DNA of 64,000 nt from Kitasatospora sp. MAP12-44 (GTDB lineage: Bacteria > Actinomycetota > Actinomycetes > Streptomycetales > Streptomycetaceae): assembly GCF_029892095.1 (NCBI RefSeq), contig NZ_JARZAE010000004.1:4030001-4094000 (forward strand), in the 5' to 3' direction. Each line of letters begins with the position of its first letter. The first letter of the stretch is position 1. This document shows, piece by piece, positions 46,767 to 56,058 of this stretch. The notes beneath the pieces are model-generated. The model saw only the letters and a list, made by a program, of their open reading frames with translations, ran no database searches and was not told the DNA's origin. The position numbers were made by a program, and so were the translations under genes.

Positions 46767-46858
46767 GGCGTTCCCCAGCTGCTCACTGGTGTGGCAGCTC
46801 ACTGGCACGGAGAGCTGTCCACCGGAAACTGCCGCCCAGGGGACACCGCCTCGAAGAG

Positions 46859-47907
46859 TCATGCTGTTGACCGCCCCCAGGAACCGACAGCGACGGGCTC
46901 GGGGAGCAAGGCGATTCCGGTTGCTGCCATGACCTGCGCGGCCAGTCGGGAGAGCGTTGCAGCGAAGCCCGCCGCGGTGATGTCTCCGAGAGCGACAAGA
47001 GTGAGGACACGGTGATCCGAGCAGCGGATGCCATCGGCGATCACAGCTCCGTGCTGGCAGCCGATGCGTTCCAACAGCCAGCCTGCGCTGGCTCGTAGCT
47101 GCCCGTCGCTGTCGGCGTAGGTCGGGCAGCCCTCCGCCGCCAGGCTCGCAGCTTGGACCGCGCTGACCGTCGGGTTGAGGAAGACGGAGCCGACCTGGCG
47201 GGCTTCGGCGCTGTGGCGGTCGAGGAGGAGTCCGCGGTGGTACCGGTTGGCGAGAACGCCAGCCACCACGTCTGGAACCGGCGGCCGGGCTCCGATAGGA
47301 ACACCGAGTTCAGCTGCCAGGGGCGCATAGGAGATCGGTGCGGCGCGATCTGCTTGGCGGAGGCGGAAGGTGGCACTCAGAATGGTCCAGCGACCGGGCT
47401 CCGCCTTGAAGCGGCTCCTGCGGTAGCGCAGTTGGCACGTCTCGGCGGGGAGTGTGCGGGCGTGGCCCTTCGCCCAGTCCCAGGCCGTGACGTGGTCGAG
47501 GGTGTCGGAGATCTGCTGGCCGTAGGCGCCGGCGTTCTGGACCGGGGCGGCTCCGACCGTCCCGGGTATGCCAGCAAGGCACTCGATGCCGGCCAGGTTC
47601 TCACTGGCGGCCCACTGCACCAGGTCCGTCAGCGCGTGGCCGGCCAGCGCGGTGACGGACACCCGGCCCTGCTCCGCCCGCGTCACGGTGATTCCGCAGG
47701 TGTTCATTGCGACGACGGTGCCGGGGTGCCCGGCGTCGGAGGCGATGACGTTGCTGCCGTGGCCCAGCACCACGGGGCGTCCTCCTGTTGCTGGCCGATC
47801 GCGCGCACGGCCTCGGGCCAGTCAGCGGGGTCGGAGACGGTCAGGACGTGCCCGGCGGGGCCGCCGAGCCGCAGGGTGGCCAGGGATGCGAGCGTGGTGC
47901 TGGTCAC
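46859..47907 (-). pseudogene. MurB-like UDP-N-acetylenolpyruvoylglucosamine reductase, frameshifted
   Basis: Starts at a GTG (47907, AGGAGGG upstream) with TLASLATLRLGGPAGHVL. About residue 45 the frame breaks at GACGCCCCGTGG; the next frame resumes with VLGHGSNVIASDAG and continues through GIPGTVGAAPVQNAGAYGQQ, the catalytic-serine region GSVFLNPTV and the C-terminal domain. All MurB motifs exist across the two frames, so a one-base deletion in a CCCC run (real or sequencing) explains it. If intact it would reduce an enolpyruvyl ether to a lactyl ether with NADPH and FAD. Last gene of the operon, 13 bp after the serine hydrolase. Confidence 0.8.
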
Positions 47908-47920
47908 GGCTGGTTCCCTC

Positions 47921-48955
47921 CTAGGGTTCGTCGGTGATCGCCTTGAGCGCGATAGCCCGCAGCGGGGCGAGGCGGGTGCGGTTGTCCTGGTGGTGGTAGA
48001 CGGCGTTGGTGCAGATGGCCAGGTAGCGGCCGGTCGCCGGGTGGAGGTAGAGGCTGGTACCGGTGAAGCCGTGGTGGTAGGCCACGCGTCCTTCGTCGGC
48101 CAGGATCCAGGCCAGCCCTCGGTCCAGTCCGGGCTCGATCGCGGCCTGCGGGACCATGCTCTCGGTCAGCCAGCGACCCAGCGGCGAGCCGTCGGCGTGC
48201 CCGCGAAGCAGGGCGGTCGCGTAGGCGGCGAGGTCGGCCGGGGTCGAGAAGACCCCGGCGTGCCCGGCGACTCCGCCGAGCAGGGCGGCGTTGTCGTCGT
48301 GCGGCAGGCCCCACAGTCGCGGAGCGCCAGGAAAGCGCTGTCCGGTCGGCGCGACGTGGGCGGCGCGGGCCACTGGTCCGTAGGTGGTGCCGGTCATGCC
48401 CAGGTCCTGCCACAGGTCGGCGGAGAGTTCGTCCAGGCGCCGGCCGGTGACCTGCGCGAGCAGGAGCCCGGCGAGGATGAAGCCGCGGTTGATGTAGCGG
48501 TGCCCGGCGCCGGGCACCGCGATCAGGTCCTCCTGGCAGATGAGTTCGGCCAGGTCGGTGCTGGTACCTCGGTAGCGGTCGAGACGGGTGTCGGCCCGCA
48601 GGCCGGATGTGTGGGCGAGGATCTGCCGCACCGTCACCTGCCCACCTGGGGACTCGGTCGGCAGCTGGTGCAGGAGGCTGCAGAGCGGAGCGTCCAGATC
48701 GATCCCGGTGGTGCCGATCAGCGGCCAGGTGGCCAGCACCTTGGTCAGCGAGGCGACGTCGTACACCGTGCCCGGTCCCGGCCGGGCGTCGCCGCACCCG
48801 GGAGCGACGACGCCGCTGGTCAGGTAGCCGGGCTCGCTGTCGTACGTGCCGTGGGCGACGACGCCGCCGGGCACTGTGGCGTCGGCGGTCAGCAGCTCCA
48901 GGGTCTCCTGCAGCCCGGCAAGAGCGGTCTTGGTCCAGGCAGTGGTGGTGATCAC
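47921..48955 (-). CDS. serine hydrolase, beta-lactamase class C/DD-peptidase fold
   Basis: 344 residues. SxxK motif SLTK (about residue 69-72), YxN as YIN in GHRYINRGF, third motif HHG in YHHGFTGTS. No signal peptide, so apparently cytoplasmic, unlike periplasmic PBPs. It overlaps murA by 4 bp (ATGA). Could be an amidase, esterase or transacylase acting on the product of the Mur-like enzymes (inference). Confidence 0.8.
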   Translation of the reverse strand: MITTTAWTKTALAGLQETLELLTADATVPGGVVAHGTYDSEPGYLTSGVVAPGCGDARPGPGTVYDVASLTKVLATWPLIGTTGIDLDAPLCSLLHQLPTESPGGQVTVRQILAHTSGLRADTRLDRYRGTSTDLAELICQEDLIAVPGAGHRYINRGFILAGLLLAQVTGRRLDELSADLWQDLGMTGTTYGPVARAAHVAPTGQRFPGAPRLWGLPHDDNAALLGGVAGHAGVFSTPADLAAYATALLRGHADGSPLGRWLTESMVPQAAIEPGLDRGLAWILADEGRVAYHHGFTGTSLYLHPATGRYLAICTNAVYHHQDNRTRLAPLRAIALKAITDEP

Positions 48956-50262
48956 GGGATCTCCTGATCGATCGTCAGCTTGACACCCAGGGCTGCCAAC
49001 TTGGGCAGCAGGCTGCCGTATCCGCGCCGCAGGTGGTACATGCCTCGGATCGTAGAGGTGCCCTCGGCCGCCAGAGCGGCGATCACCAGTGCGGTCACCG
49101 CCCGGATGTCCTCACCCGCCACGTCAGCGGCGGCGAGGGGGAACGGGCCCCGGACGGTGATCTCCGCGCCGTCGGTGTTGACGGCGGCGCCGAACGCCCG
49201 CAGCGGACCGACGTGGGTGGCCCGCTCGGTGTAGATCCGCTCCTCGATCCGGGAGGTGCCGCGGGCCTGGGTGAGAAAGGCAGTCAGCTGGGGTTGCACG
49301 TCGGTCGGGAAGCCGGGGTGAGGGCCGGTGGCCATCTGCACCGGCCGGGGACCCGCCGGGCACCGCGCCAGCGTGCCGCCGTTCACAGCCGTGAGTTCGA
49401 TCCCAGCGTCGGCGAAGACCGCCAGGAGCCCATCCGGGAACTCGCTGGGCGGGAAGTTGTCCAGGTGCACGGTGCCGCCGGTGATGGCGGCTGCGAGAGC
49501 GAGAGTGCTGGCCTCCAGCCGGTCGGGCGGCACCTGGAAGGCGCCGCCGGTGATCCGGTCGGCACCGATGACGTGCAGCGCGGTGGTGCCTTCCCAGGTG
49601 ATGCCGACGCCCCCGGCCGCGAGCACGGCAGCGGTGACCAGCACCTCGGGCTCGACGCTCGGGTTGAGGATCGTGGAGGTGCCACGGACCCGGGCGGCCA
49701 GCAGCATGCCGGTGACGGTGGCCCCGAGGCTCGGACCCCACTGCCGGGTGGCCCCATCCGTGGTGAACGGCGCCTGGACCCAGCTGGCGATCCGGGCCTT
49801 CACGTGGTCCCCGCTGACCTCCAGGGTCGCGCCGGCGGCTTCCATCGCCGCCAGGTGCCGGTCGATGTGCCTGCGGCAGAACGCATCCCCTCCCGGAGTC
49901 GGGAAGGTGACCTGCCCGGCGCGGACGAGCAGGGCGGCGGCCATCACCGCGGTGGTGCGGATGCGTCGGCCGAGCTTGTCGGGGATGACGGGGTACCAGG
50001 CGGCGGCCGGGGTGGTCTCGAAGCGGTCGCCGATGACCCTGGTCGGGGTGCCGGTGTGGTTGAGGATCTCCGCGCAGACCAGGGTGTCGAGGATCTCGGG
50101 GGCGCCGGTGAGCGTCAGCGGCTCGTCGGCCAGGAGGGCGGCGGCGTACAGGTGCAGGGCGATGTTCTTGCTGCCCTGCACCGTGGTGGCACCGCTGAGC
50201 GGGACGCCGCCGGTGATGCGCACGGCCCGCTCGTCGGCGGTCGGCAGGTGGGTCTGGTTCAC
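48952..50262 (-). CDS. MurA-like enolpyruvyl transferase with Cys-to-Asp active site
   Basis: 436 residues of the EPSP synthase/MurA family. VQGSKNIALHL gives the catalytic Lys32-Asn33; HPGFPTDVQ gives the general-base Asp321. Where MurA has PGGC (Cys115 in E. coli, the residue alkylated by fosfomycin) this protein has PGGD (Asp126). The same substitution is known in naturally fosfomycin-resistant MurA enzymes such as that of Mycobacterium tuberculosis. It could be a resistant spare MurA, or transfer enolpyruvate to another nucleotide sugar for a specialised product. Translationally coupled to the serine hydrolase. Confidence 0.88.
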   Translation of the reverse strand: MNQTHLPTADERAVRITGGVPLSGATTVQGSKNIALHLYAAALLADEPLTLTGAPEILDTLVCAEILNHTGTPTRVIGDRFETTPAAAWYPVIPDKLGRRIRTTAVMAAALLVRAGQVTFPTPGGDAFCRRHIDRHLAAMEAAGATLEVSGDHVKARIASWVQAPFTTDGATRQWGPSLGATVTGMLLAARVRGTSTILNPSVEPEVLVTAAVLAAGGVGITWEGTTALHVIGADRITGGAFQVPPDRLEASTLALAAAITGGTVHLDNFPPSEFPDGLLAVFADAGIELTAVNGGTLARCPAGPRPVQMATGPHPGFPTDVQPQLTAFLTQARGTSRIEERIYTERATHVGPLRAFGAAVNTDGAEITVRGPFPLAAADVAGEDIRAVTALVIAALAAEGTSTIRGMYHLRRGYGSLLPKLAALGVKLTIDQEIP

Positions 50263-50265
50263 GGA

Positions 50266-51006
50266 TTACCTTCCCTGGCTTCCGGCGGGGAAGAAGCCGC
50301 CTACTTGGGTCTTGGGGTAGAGCACGGTGTGCGCGCCGATCAGGGTGGCGGGCTGAAGCACGGTGCCGGCCGGGATGACCACCCCGTCGCCGATCACGGC
50401 TCCGAACTTGGTCTGGCCGGTGGCGATGCGATGACCGTCGAGGTGGGCGTTGACCTCCTCGGTGGCTGGCTCGGTGACCGGGCCGGAGGTGCACCGCAGG
50501 CCCGTGGTGGAGACGAACGCGCCGATGTTGACCCCGAGTCCGAGGACGGAGTCGCCGACGAAGCTGGTGTGCTTCATGAAGGCGCCGCCGAGCAGGAAGC
50601 TGCGGGTGACCTCGGCGCCGAAGCCGATCCGGCAGTCGGGACCGATGACGGTGTTGCCCCGCACACGGGCACCGGCCTCGATCACCGCGCCGGGGCAGAC
50701 GAGGGCGGGGCCGGTGACGAAAGCGCCTTCGGCGATGACGGCTCCGGCGGCCACGACCACCTGGCCGCGAACCGTGGCGCCCGGCTCGATGGTGCCCGCT
50801 GACTCCGGCAGGGTGATGTTCAGGCGTCCGGCCAGCAGGTCGGCCACTGCCTTCTTGAGGCCGAAGACGGTCGGGCAGCAGCTCAGCAGCGCGAGGACGA
50901 GCGGGTCTGTGACCTGCTCGGTGTCGAAGTAGTACTCGGGGGTGGTGCGGTAATCGACGTGCGCCAACTCGGCGCTCATCGTGGGGAATTCGGGAAGTCC
51001 GTGCAT
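50266..51006 (-). CDS. left-handed beta-helix (hexapeptide) sugar-nucleotide acyltransferase-like protein
   Basis: 246 residues from the ATG at 51006 (GAGAGGAGAA upstream). N-terminal about 70 residues helical; then hexapeptide turns (TIEPGATVRGQVVVAAGAVI, TVIGPDCRIGFGAEV, AVIGDGVVIPAGTVLQPATL) as in GlmU, DapH or LpxA C-terminal domains. No nucleotidyltransferase domain. First gene of the Mur-like operon, ending 3 bp before murA. Confidence 0.78.
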   Translation of the reverse strand: MHGLPEFPTMSAELAHVDYRTTPEYYFDTEQVTDPLVLALLSCCPTVFGLKKAVADLLAGRLNITLPESAGTIEPGATVRGQVVVAAGAVIAEGAFVTGPALVCPGAVIEAGARVRGNTVIGPDCRIGFGAEVTRSFLLGGAFMKHTSFVGDSVLGLGVNIGAFVSTTGLRCTSGPVTEPATEEVNAHLDGHRIATGQTKFGAVIGDGVVIPAGTVLQPATLIGAHTVLYPKTQVGGFFPAGSQGR

Positions 51007-51357
51007 GGCTGGTTCTCCTCTCGGGCGAGCGAGTGAAGACGTGCCGGACCTAGCTGATGAGCAGGTCCGGTGTGGTGGCCGTCGGAGCCGCCGGGGGGTG
51101 GGCCTCGGCCTGGTGGACGACGAGGCCGACAGGCAGGCCGTGGCGATGTGCAATGCGGCCCAGGAAGCAGTCAGGAAGGCGCCGACCGGGTCGCGGTCTC
51201 GTGCGGCGTGGCGCCGACCGGCGGCGGGCAGGGCGGAGGGGCTGAGCGTCGGCATGAGCGGGCCTTCGGCAGCGGGGACAAGCGGCTGTCCCTAGTGAAA
51301 GGCCCGGGTGAAGATCAGATCCGTAGCGCGATTACGGGCCCGTAAGCCCGTTACGGG
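51007..51357. other. intergenic region of the mur-like operon
   Basis: 351 bases between the XRE gene and the operon on the same strand; no gene seen. Its right end holds the palindrome annotated separately. Confidence 0.45.
51332..51345. promoter_or_regulatory. TTACGGGCCCGTAA palindrome
   Basis: Perfect 14-bp dyad, with a second CCCGTTACGGG dyad at 51347-51357, just after the XRE stop and about 330 bp upstream of the mur-like operon. Operator or terminator; no T-run follows on the minus strand, so operator is slightly favoured. Confidence 0.45.
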
Positions 51358-52713
51358 TCAGCCGAGTTGGACGCCTGCTCGGACGGCGAACTCCCGTACG
51401 CCGGGCAGGGAACGGTCGTGGCGGAGCAGGCCGGCGGCGAGCGCACGTACGGCCCCGCGGTGGGTCTCCTGCGGGGCTGCCTGCTCAGCGGCCAGCAGCG
51501 CACGGTACGTCTGCTCGGGCTTGCCCCACTGGTCAAAGGCCCGGGCGACGTCGATGAAGAACCGGGCCTGGCGCTCGGCCGTCGGCAGCGCGGCCGGGTT
51601 GATGGTGCGGGCCAACTCGATCGCCTGGCCGGAGTCGCCGAGCTCGTAGTGCACCGACAGGTGATGGAGGGCGACGCCCTGGATCCCGTCGAGCTGCCCG
51701 GAAGTTCGACCAGCGGCGCGGGCGGTGTCGGCAGCCTCGTTGATCAGCGCATGAGCGTAAGTGCGGTCGCCCATCTTCGCGGCGGTGTAGGCGGCGGTGG
51801 CGTACAGGTCGCCCTGGGCGGCCAGTCGGGCCGCCTCCGGGACGGTGTCGTCCCGCTGCAGGTCATGGGCGGCCCGCACCACGATGTCAGTCGCCCGGCT
51901 CAGGTGGCCCTGGCGTCGCCAAGCGCTGGAGACCATCCGTTGGGCCTCGGCGGTAACAAGCCCGTCGCCACCAGCACGGGCAGCGGTCAGCGCACGGTCA
52001 GAGGTGACGGCGACCAGACCGTTGTCACCCACCTTGATGCACAGCCGGACCGCGATGTTGTAGAGCGCGGCCACCGAGCGGGCCGCCTCCTCGGGACTGC
52101 CGACACTCTGCGCGGCCGCGATCCACCCAGGCAGGGCCTCCGCGAGAGCGTCATAGCGGGCCGCCCGGAACTCTTGACGTGCTGTCACGATCGACGCACG
52201 AACGGTCTCTGCACTCGGCTCGCGCTGCCCAGGGATGGTCGCCGGGCCGTACAGCACCAGGTCTTCCAGTGGAGCCAGGGGCGCTGGACTCGCGTGAGCC
52301 GCCTGAGTGCCTACCACCGGACTGAAGACGGCGGCAGCAGCAGCGGCCAGCAGTTCGCGGCGTCGCACCTCGTCGTCATCCTCCTTGGCCGGACTGGGCG
52401 TCAGCCTAGCGGAGCTGACCTTGCGTCGAGGCGAACTGGACACGCCCGCCGCAGGTTGCGGATGCGCGAGCAACTCTTCGAGCGTCGTGCCGAGCACCCG
52501 AGCGAGCAGGGACAACATCTCGACCTTCCGGACCGGGATCACGTCGCGCTCGACCCCGGAGACCCACTCCTCGCTGCGGTCGACCTCGGCAGCCAGATCC
52601 CGCTGGTACCAGCCCTTGCGTCCACGCAGCTTGGCGATGAACTCGCCGAACGTGATGTCCCCCGCCACGGCCTCCGCCCCCGCCAATCGTGACCAGTTGA
52701 CTACAGGAGGCAA
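51358..52713 (-). CDS. XRE-family regulator with TPR domain
   Basis: 451 residues. N-terminal helix-turn-helix (FIAKLRGRKGWYQRDLAAEV, DRSEEWVSGVERDVIPVRKV), a linker, then TPR-like repeats typical of streptomycete regulators near secondary-metabolism or differentiation genes. Same strand as and upstream of the mur-like operon; likely its regulator. The start could be an internal GTG near 52665. Confidence 0.8.
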   Translation of the reverse strand: MPPVVNWSRLAGAEAVAGDITFGEFIAKLRGRKGWYQRDLAAEVDRSEEWVSGVERDVIPVRKVEMLSLLARVLGTTLEELLAHPQPAAGVSSSPRRKVSSARLTPSPAKEDDDEVRRRELLAAAAAAVFSPVVGTQAAHASPAPLAPLEDLVLYGPATIPGQREPSAETVRASIVTARQEFRAARYDALAEALPGWIAAAQSVGSPEEAARSVAALYNIAVRLCIKVGDNGLVAVTSDRALTAARAGGDGLVTAEAQRMVSSAWRRQGHLSRATDIVVRAAHDLQRDDTVPEAARLAAQGDLYATAAYTAAKMGDRTYAHALINEAADTARAAGRTSGQLDGIQGVALHHLSVHYELGDSGQAIELARTINPAALPTAERQARFFIDVARAFDQWGKPEQTYRALLAAEQAAPQETHRGAVRALAAGLLRHDRSLPGVREFAVRAGVQLG

Positions 52714-53004
52714 CCGTACCGAGTAGCGCGACCCGCTGTAGGGACTCGACCAAAAAGCCTGGACAGTAGACGCCGATGACCGCCGAAGCGGCGCCCTTGT
52801 GGACCACCCCGATCCGGCGCGATGAGGACAGCATGCGCGTCTTCTCCTGGAGCACCTCCACGCCAGCCCTCCACGCCCGGTACCATCTCGGATGGCGATC
52901 CCGGGCCCGACCCGAACGCGACACGGCCCAAAGGGAGTTCAGGTGATCCAGGTGCGGCCCAGCGAGCAGATGCGTGACCTCGGCGTTGTCCAGGACGGCG
53001 CCCC
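52714..53004. other. region without a confident gene
   Basis: Short frames exist on both strands, including a 55-codon plus-strand one from 52778, but none resembles a known family or has a good ribosome-binding site. Confidence 0.4.
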
Positions 53005-53181
53005 CATTCTCGCCGTGGACGACCAGCCCATGATCTGCATCACCACTCGCTCTGGGACACCGACGATGAGAAGCACGGTGGCGGTGTCGTGCAGGAGGCC
53101 GTCGCGAACCTTGGCGTCAGAGAGCAGCTCCTTCCAGACGTCGTAGTCCGTACTCGGCAGCAACGGCCGCCCGAAGTCCGC
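53005..53181 (-). pseudogene. tyrosine integrase, C-terminal remnant
   Basis: GRPLLPSTDYDVWKELLSDA and VLLIVGVPERVVMQIMGWSS are the C-terminal part of actinophage-type integrases. The expected HDARHTAAT box is reduced to HDTAT, so the catalytic HxxR is lost, and the Tyr-containing tail is missing. Confidence 0.7.
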
Positions 53182-53401
53182 GCACTGTTACGCCGCTTCG
53201 CGGACTGCACCGCGACGGCAGCGGGCAAGACCTGACCCAGAGCCGGGCCCGCAGCACCGACCCCGCTTGGCTGGCTACCCGCCGGGACCTGCGTCGACCT
53301 CCGCCCTCAATCCTGGGTTAACCCCGCCGGCGGCAGTGATCATGGATACGGTGAAAACTCACAAGGTTTGATCCTCGGTACCGGGTCTTGTAGGGGATGT
53401 C

Positions 53402-54682
53402 ATGGGCAAACGTCGCGGCTTCTTCGCGGAGATGAACTACCAGGCGCAGCAGGCGGAGAAGCGCCAACGCCAGCAGCAGGCCGCCGCCCACCGTGCTCAT
53501 CTTGCAGCGCAGCGCCAAGCTGAACGAGCCGTGACGGCATACGAGCGCGCGCGGGTGGCGGCGGCAAGGGCCTCTGCCACCGAGAAGAAGGCCGCAGAGC
53601 GTGAGGCCGCGCGACTCCATGTGGAATCCAAGCTCGCCGAGGTCGAGTCCATGAACACCGATCTGGCCAGCAATCTTGCCGACGTCGACAGTCTGCTCGC
53701 GTGGGCCCTGGGCATAGACGACTACGTCGATCTCGAATCATTGAAGATCTCGAAAGTCAAGCATCCTCCGTTCAAGCCTGGTGACCTGGCTGTCCCTACG
53801 CCCAAGGTTGCGGAGCCGAGCTACGCGTCTGAGCCCGTGTATCAGGAGCCGACTGCACCCAGCGGGCTCTCAGCCATGCTCGGCGGCAAGAAGCGACACC
53901 AACAGGCCATCGAGGGGGCCCGGGCTGCCTTTGAGAGCGCGCATGGCGACTGGGAGCACATCAGGGATGCCCTCCACAACAGCTACGTCAGGAAATTGAC
54001 CCAGCGCGAGAAGTTGGAAGCCAAGCGCACGGCGGAACTATCCACCGCCGAAGAGAAATACAAGCAGGAATGCGAAAAGCGCGAGGCTGAGGCGTCAGCT
54101 CACAACGCCGAGGTCACCAAGCTCATCAACGACCTCGCCTTCGATGTTGAATCTGCCATCCAGGAGTACGTCGGCATCGTCCTGTCCAACTCGGTCTACC
54201 CCGAGGTCTTCCTGGTCGAGCACGACCATGCGTTCAATCTCGCATCCCGCGAAGTCACGCTTACAGTCGGCGTTCCAGAGCCCTCAACCATACCCTCAGT
54301 GAAGGGGTACCGATACGTGAAGGCGAAGGACGAGATCGCCTCAACTGACCTGCCCGTTCGCGAAAAGAAGGAACGGTACGCGAACGCGGTCTGGCAGGTC
54401 GCAGTTCGCAGTCTGCACGAAGTCTTCGAGGCCGACCGCGCCGGCAAAGTCCACTCGATCGCGCTGACGGTCGGCGCCGATACTGTCGACCCCGCCACTG
54501 GCCGCCCAACCACCGTTCCTCTTGTCATCGTCGCCGCAGACCGCGAGACCTTCAACAGCTTCGATCTGGCCAAAGTGGTCCCCCAGGCCACGTTGCAGCA
54601 CCTCGGTGCCGCAATGTCGAAGTCGCCATTCGACCTGGTGCCGGCAGACACCAGCCGCGGCATCCGCGTTCGAGGGAAGTGA
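53402..54682 (+). CDS. coiled-coil protein, first gene of a nuclease module
   Basis: 426 residues from the ATG at 53402. Coiled-coil residues about 10-95 (Ala/Gln/Arg/Glu-rich) and 165-245 flank a Pro-rich linker; the C-terminal 175 residues form a globular domain (VFLVEHDHAFNLASREVTLT, LIVIAAD-like TVPLVIVAADRETFNSFDLA). No nuclease or ATPase motif seen. Its stop overlaps the start of the next gene by 4 bp, so the products probably work together. It sits inside a broken integrase. Confidence 0.75.
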   Translation: MGKRRGFFAEMNYQAQQAEKRQRQQQAAAHRAHLAAQRQAERAVTAYERARVAAARASATEKKAAEREAARLHVESKLAEVESMNTDLASNLADVDSLLAWALGIDDYVDLESLKISKVKHPPFKPGDLAVPTPKVAEPSYASEPVYQEPTAPSGLSAMLGGKKRHQQAIEGARAAFESAHGDWEHIRDALHNSYVRKLTQREKLEAKRTAELSTAEEKYKQECEKREAEASAHNAEVTKLINDLAFDVESAIQEYVGIVLSNSVYPEVFLVEHDHAFNLASREVTLTVGVPEPSTIPSVKGYRYVKAKDEIASTDLPVREKKERYANAVWQVAVRSLHEVFEADRAGKVHSIALTVGADTVDPATGRPTTVPLVIVAADRETFNSFDLAKVVPQATLQHLGAAMSKSPFDLVPADTSRGIRVRGK

Positions 54683-56058
54683 AAATGCGGCTCAACCCAC
54701 CGCCCGGGTGGCCCACGCCGCCCGAAGGCTGGACTCCCCCGCCAGGATGGAAGCCCGACCCGACCTGGCCGACTCCACCACCTGGCTGGCACGTCTTCGT
54801 GCCCGACGACGAGTCCGAATCGGAAAACGACGTCGCCGAGTCCGCGACCGCGCCAACCACCGAGGCTCCCCCAGACCCGGCGCAGGGCTCACCGGGGACT
54901 GGGCCAGACCAGACATCTGCCGTCCCACCGACTCTGCCACCGTTCGGTGGGGTCGACCCCTCCCCGCTGTTGGCCCGTATCGCCGATCTCGAAGCGGCGC
55001 TCGCTGCCGCACAAAGTGGCGCCGATTTGATCGATCTCAGCGACCAGCGCGCCCTGCAGGACGTCGGTATCTACCGCTACCACCATCCTCTGGAGAACGC
55101 GGCAGCCTACAAGGATCGGCTGCACAGCCTCGGCGGCCAGATCGACGACGTCATCAAGAGCAGCCGCGCGATCCTAGCCGCCGACATGTTCACCTTCGAC
55201 GGATCTCTAGCCCGAGGACGGAAACTGGTCGGCGATCTGTCCAAGCTGATGCTGCGGGCCTACAACGCCGAGGCAGACAACTGCGTACGCTCGCTGAGGT
55301 CGGGGAACGTGCGCACCGCACAGAAGCGACTGGAGTCGGCGGTCACGGCGATCGAGAAGCTCGGGGCAATCATGGAGATGCGGATCAACCCCGAGTATCA
55401 CGCTCTGCGAGTCGCTGAGCTCGAGCTGACTGCTGACTTCCAGATAAAGGTGCAGGAAGAGCGTGAACACGCCCGCCAGGAGCGCCAGCTTCTCCGCGAA
55501 CAGCGCCAGGCTGAGCAGGAGTTGGCCGCCGAGAAGGAGCGACTCGAGAAAGAACGAGCGCACTACGTCAGTGTCCTGGCATCTCTCCGTGCCAAAGGCG
55601 ACGACACCGCTGTCACCGAACTCTCCAGCCGCCTCGCTGACATCGAAAAAGCCATCGCAGCCAACGACTACCGCATCGCGAACATTCGCGCCGGCTACGT
55701 ATACGTCATCTCCAACATCGGCGCCTTCGGTCCGAACATCGTCAAGATCGGCATGACCCGCCGTCTCGATCCGATGGATCGGGTCCGGGAGCTCGGTGAC
55801 GCTTCAGTGCCGTTCCGGTACGACGTCCATGCCCTGTTCTTCTCCGAGGACGCCGTGGCACTGGAGTCCGAACTTCATAAGGCGTTCGCCGATCAACGCG
55901 TCAACTTCGTCAACGAGCGACGCGAGTTCTTCTTCGCCACACCATCCGAGGTCCGAGCACTATTGGCAGACAGGGTAGGCGGCCTGCTTGAGTTCACAGA
56001 GGAACCCGCGGCTCTCGAGTACTTCCAGAGCCGCAGCCGCTGGCCGCGGCAGAGCTGA
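54679..56058 (+). CDS. DUF4041 / T5orf172 (GIY-YIG-type) nuclease-domain protein
   Basis: 459 residues from a GTG at 54679. Residues 1-40 carry five PPxGW motifs (PPGW, PPEGW and variants); 80-260 resemble DUF4041 (ALQDVGIYRYHHPLENAAAY, LMLRAYNAEADNCV); 255-310 is a coiled coil; 325-430 is the GIY-YIG-like T5orf172 domain: YVYVISN (YxY), VKIGMT, an Arg (DRVREL) and catalytic Glu in ESELHKAF. The family is found in phages and in bacterial islands; its biological role is unsettled, defence being likely in an island. Confidence 0.85.
   Translation: MKMRLNPPPGWPTPPEGWTPPPGWKPDPTWPTPPPGWHVFVPDDESESENDVAESATAPTTEAPPDPAQGSPGTGPDQTSAVPPTLPPFGGVDPSPLLARIADLEAALAAAQSGADLIDLSDQRALQDVGIYRYHHPLENAAAYKDRLHSLGGQIDDVIKSSRAILAADMFTFDGSLARGRKLVGDLSKLMLRAYNAEADNCVRSLRSGNVRTAQKRLESAVTAIEKLGAIMEMRINPEYHALRVAELELTADFQIKVQEEREHARQERQLLREQRQAEQELAAEKERLEKERAHYVSVLASLRAKGDDTAVTELSSRLADIEKAIAANDYRIANIRAGYVYVISNIGAFGPNIVKIGMTRRLDPMDRVRELGDASVPFRYDVHALFFSEDAVALESELHKAFADQRVNFVNERREFFFATPSEVRALLADRVGGLLEFTEEPAALEYFQSRSRWPRQS

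Noticed and set aside
52778..52945. 55-codon plus-strand ORF between XRE and the integrase remnant
   Set aside because: No ribosome-binding site and no resemblance to a known family; noted only as a region.
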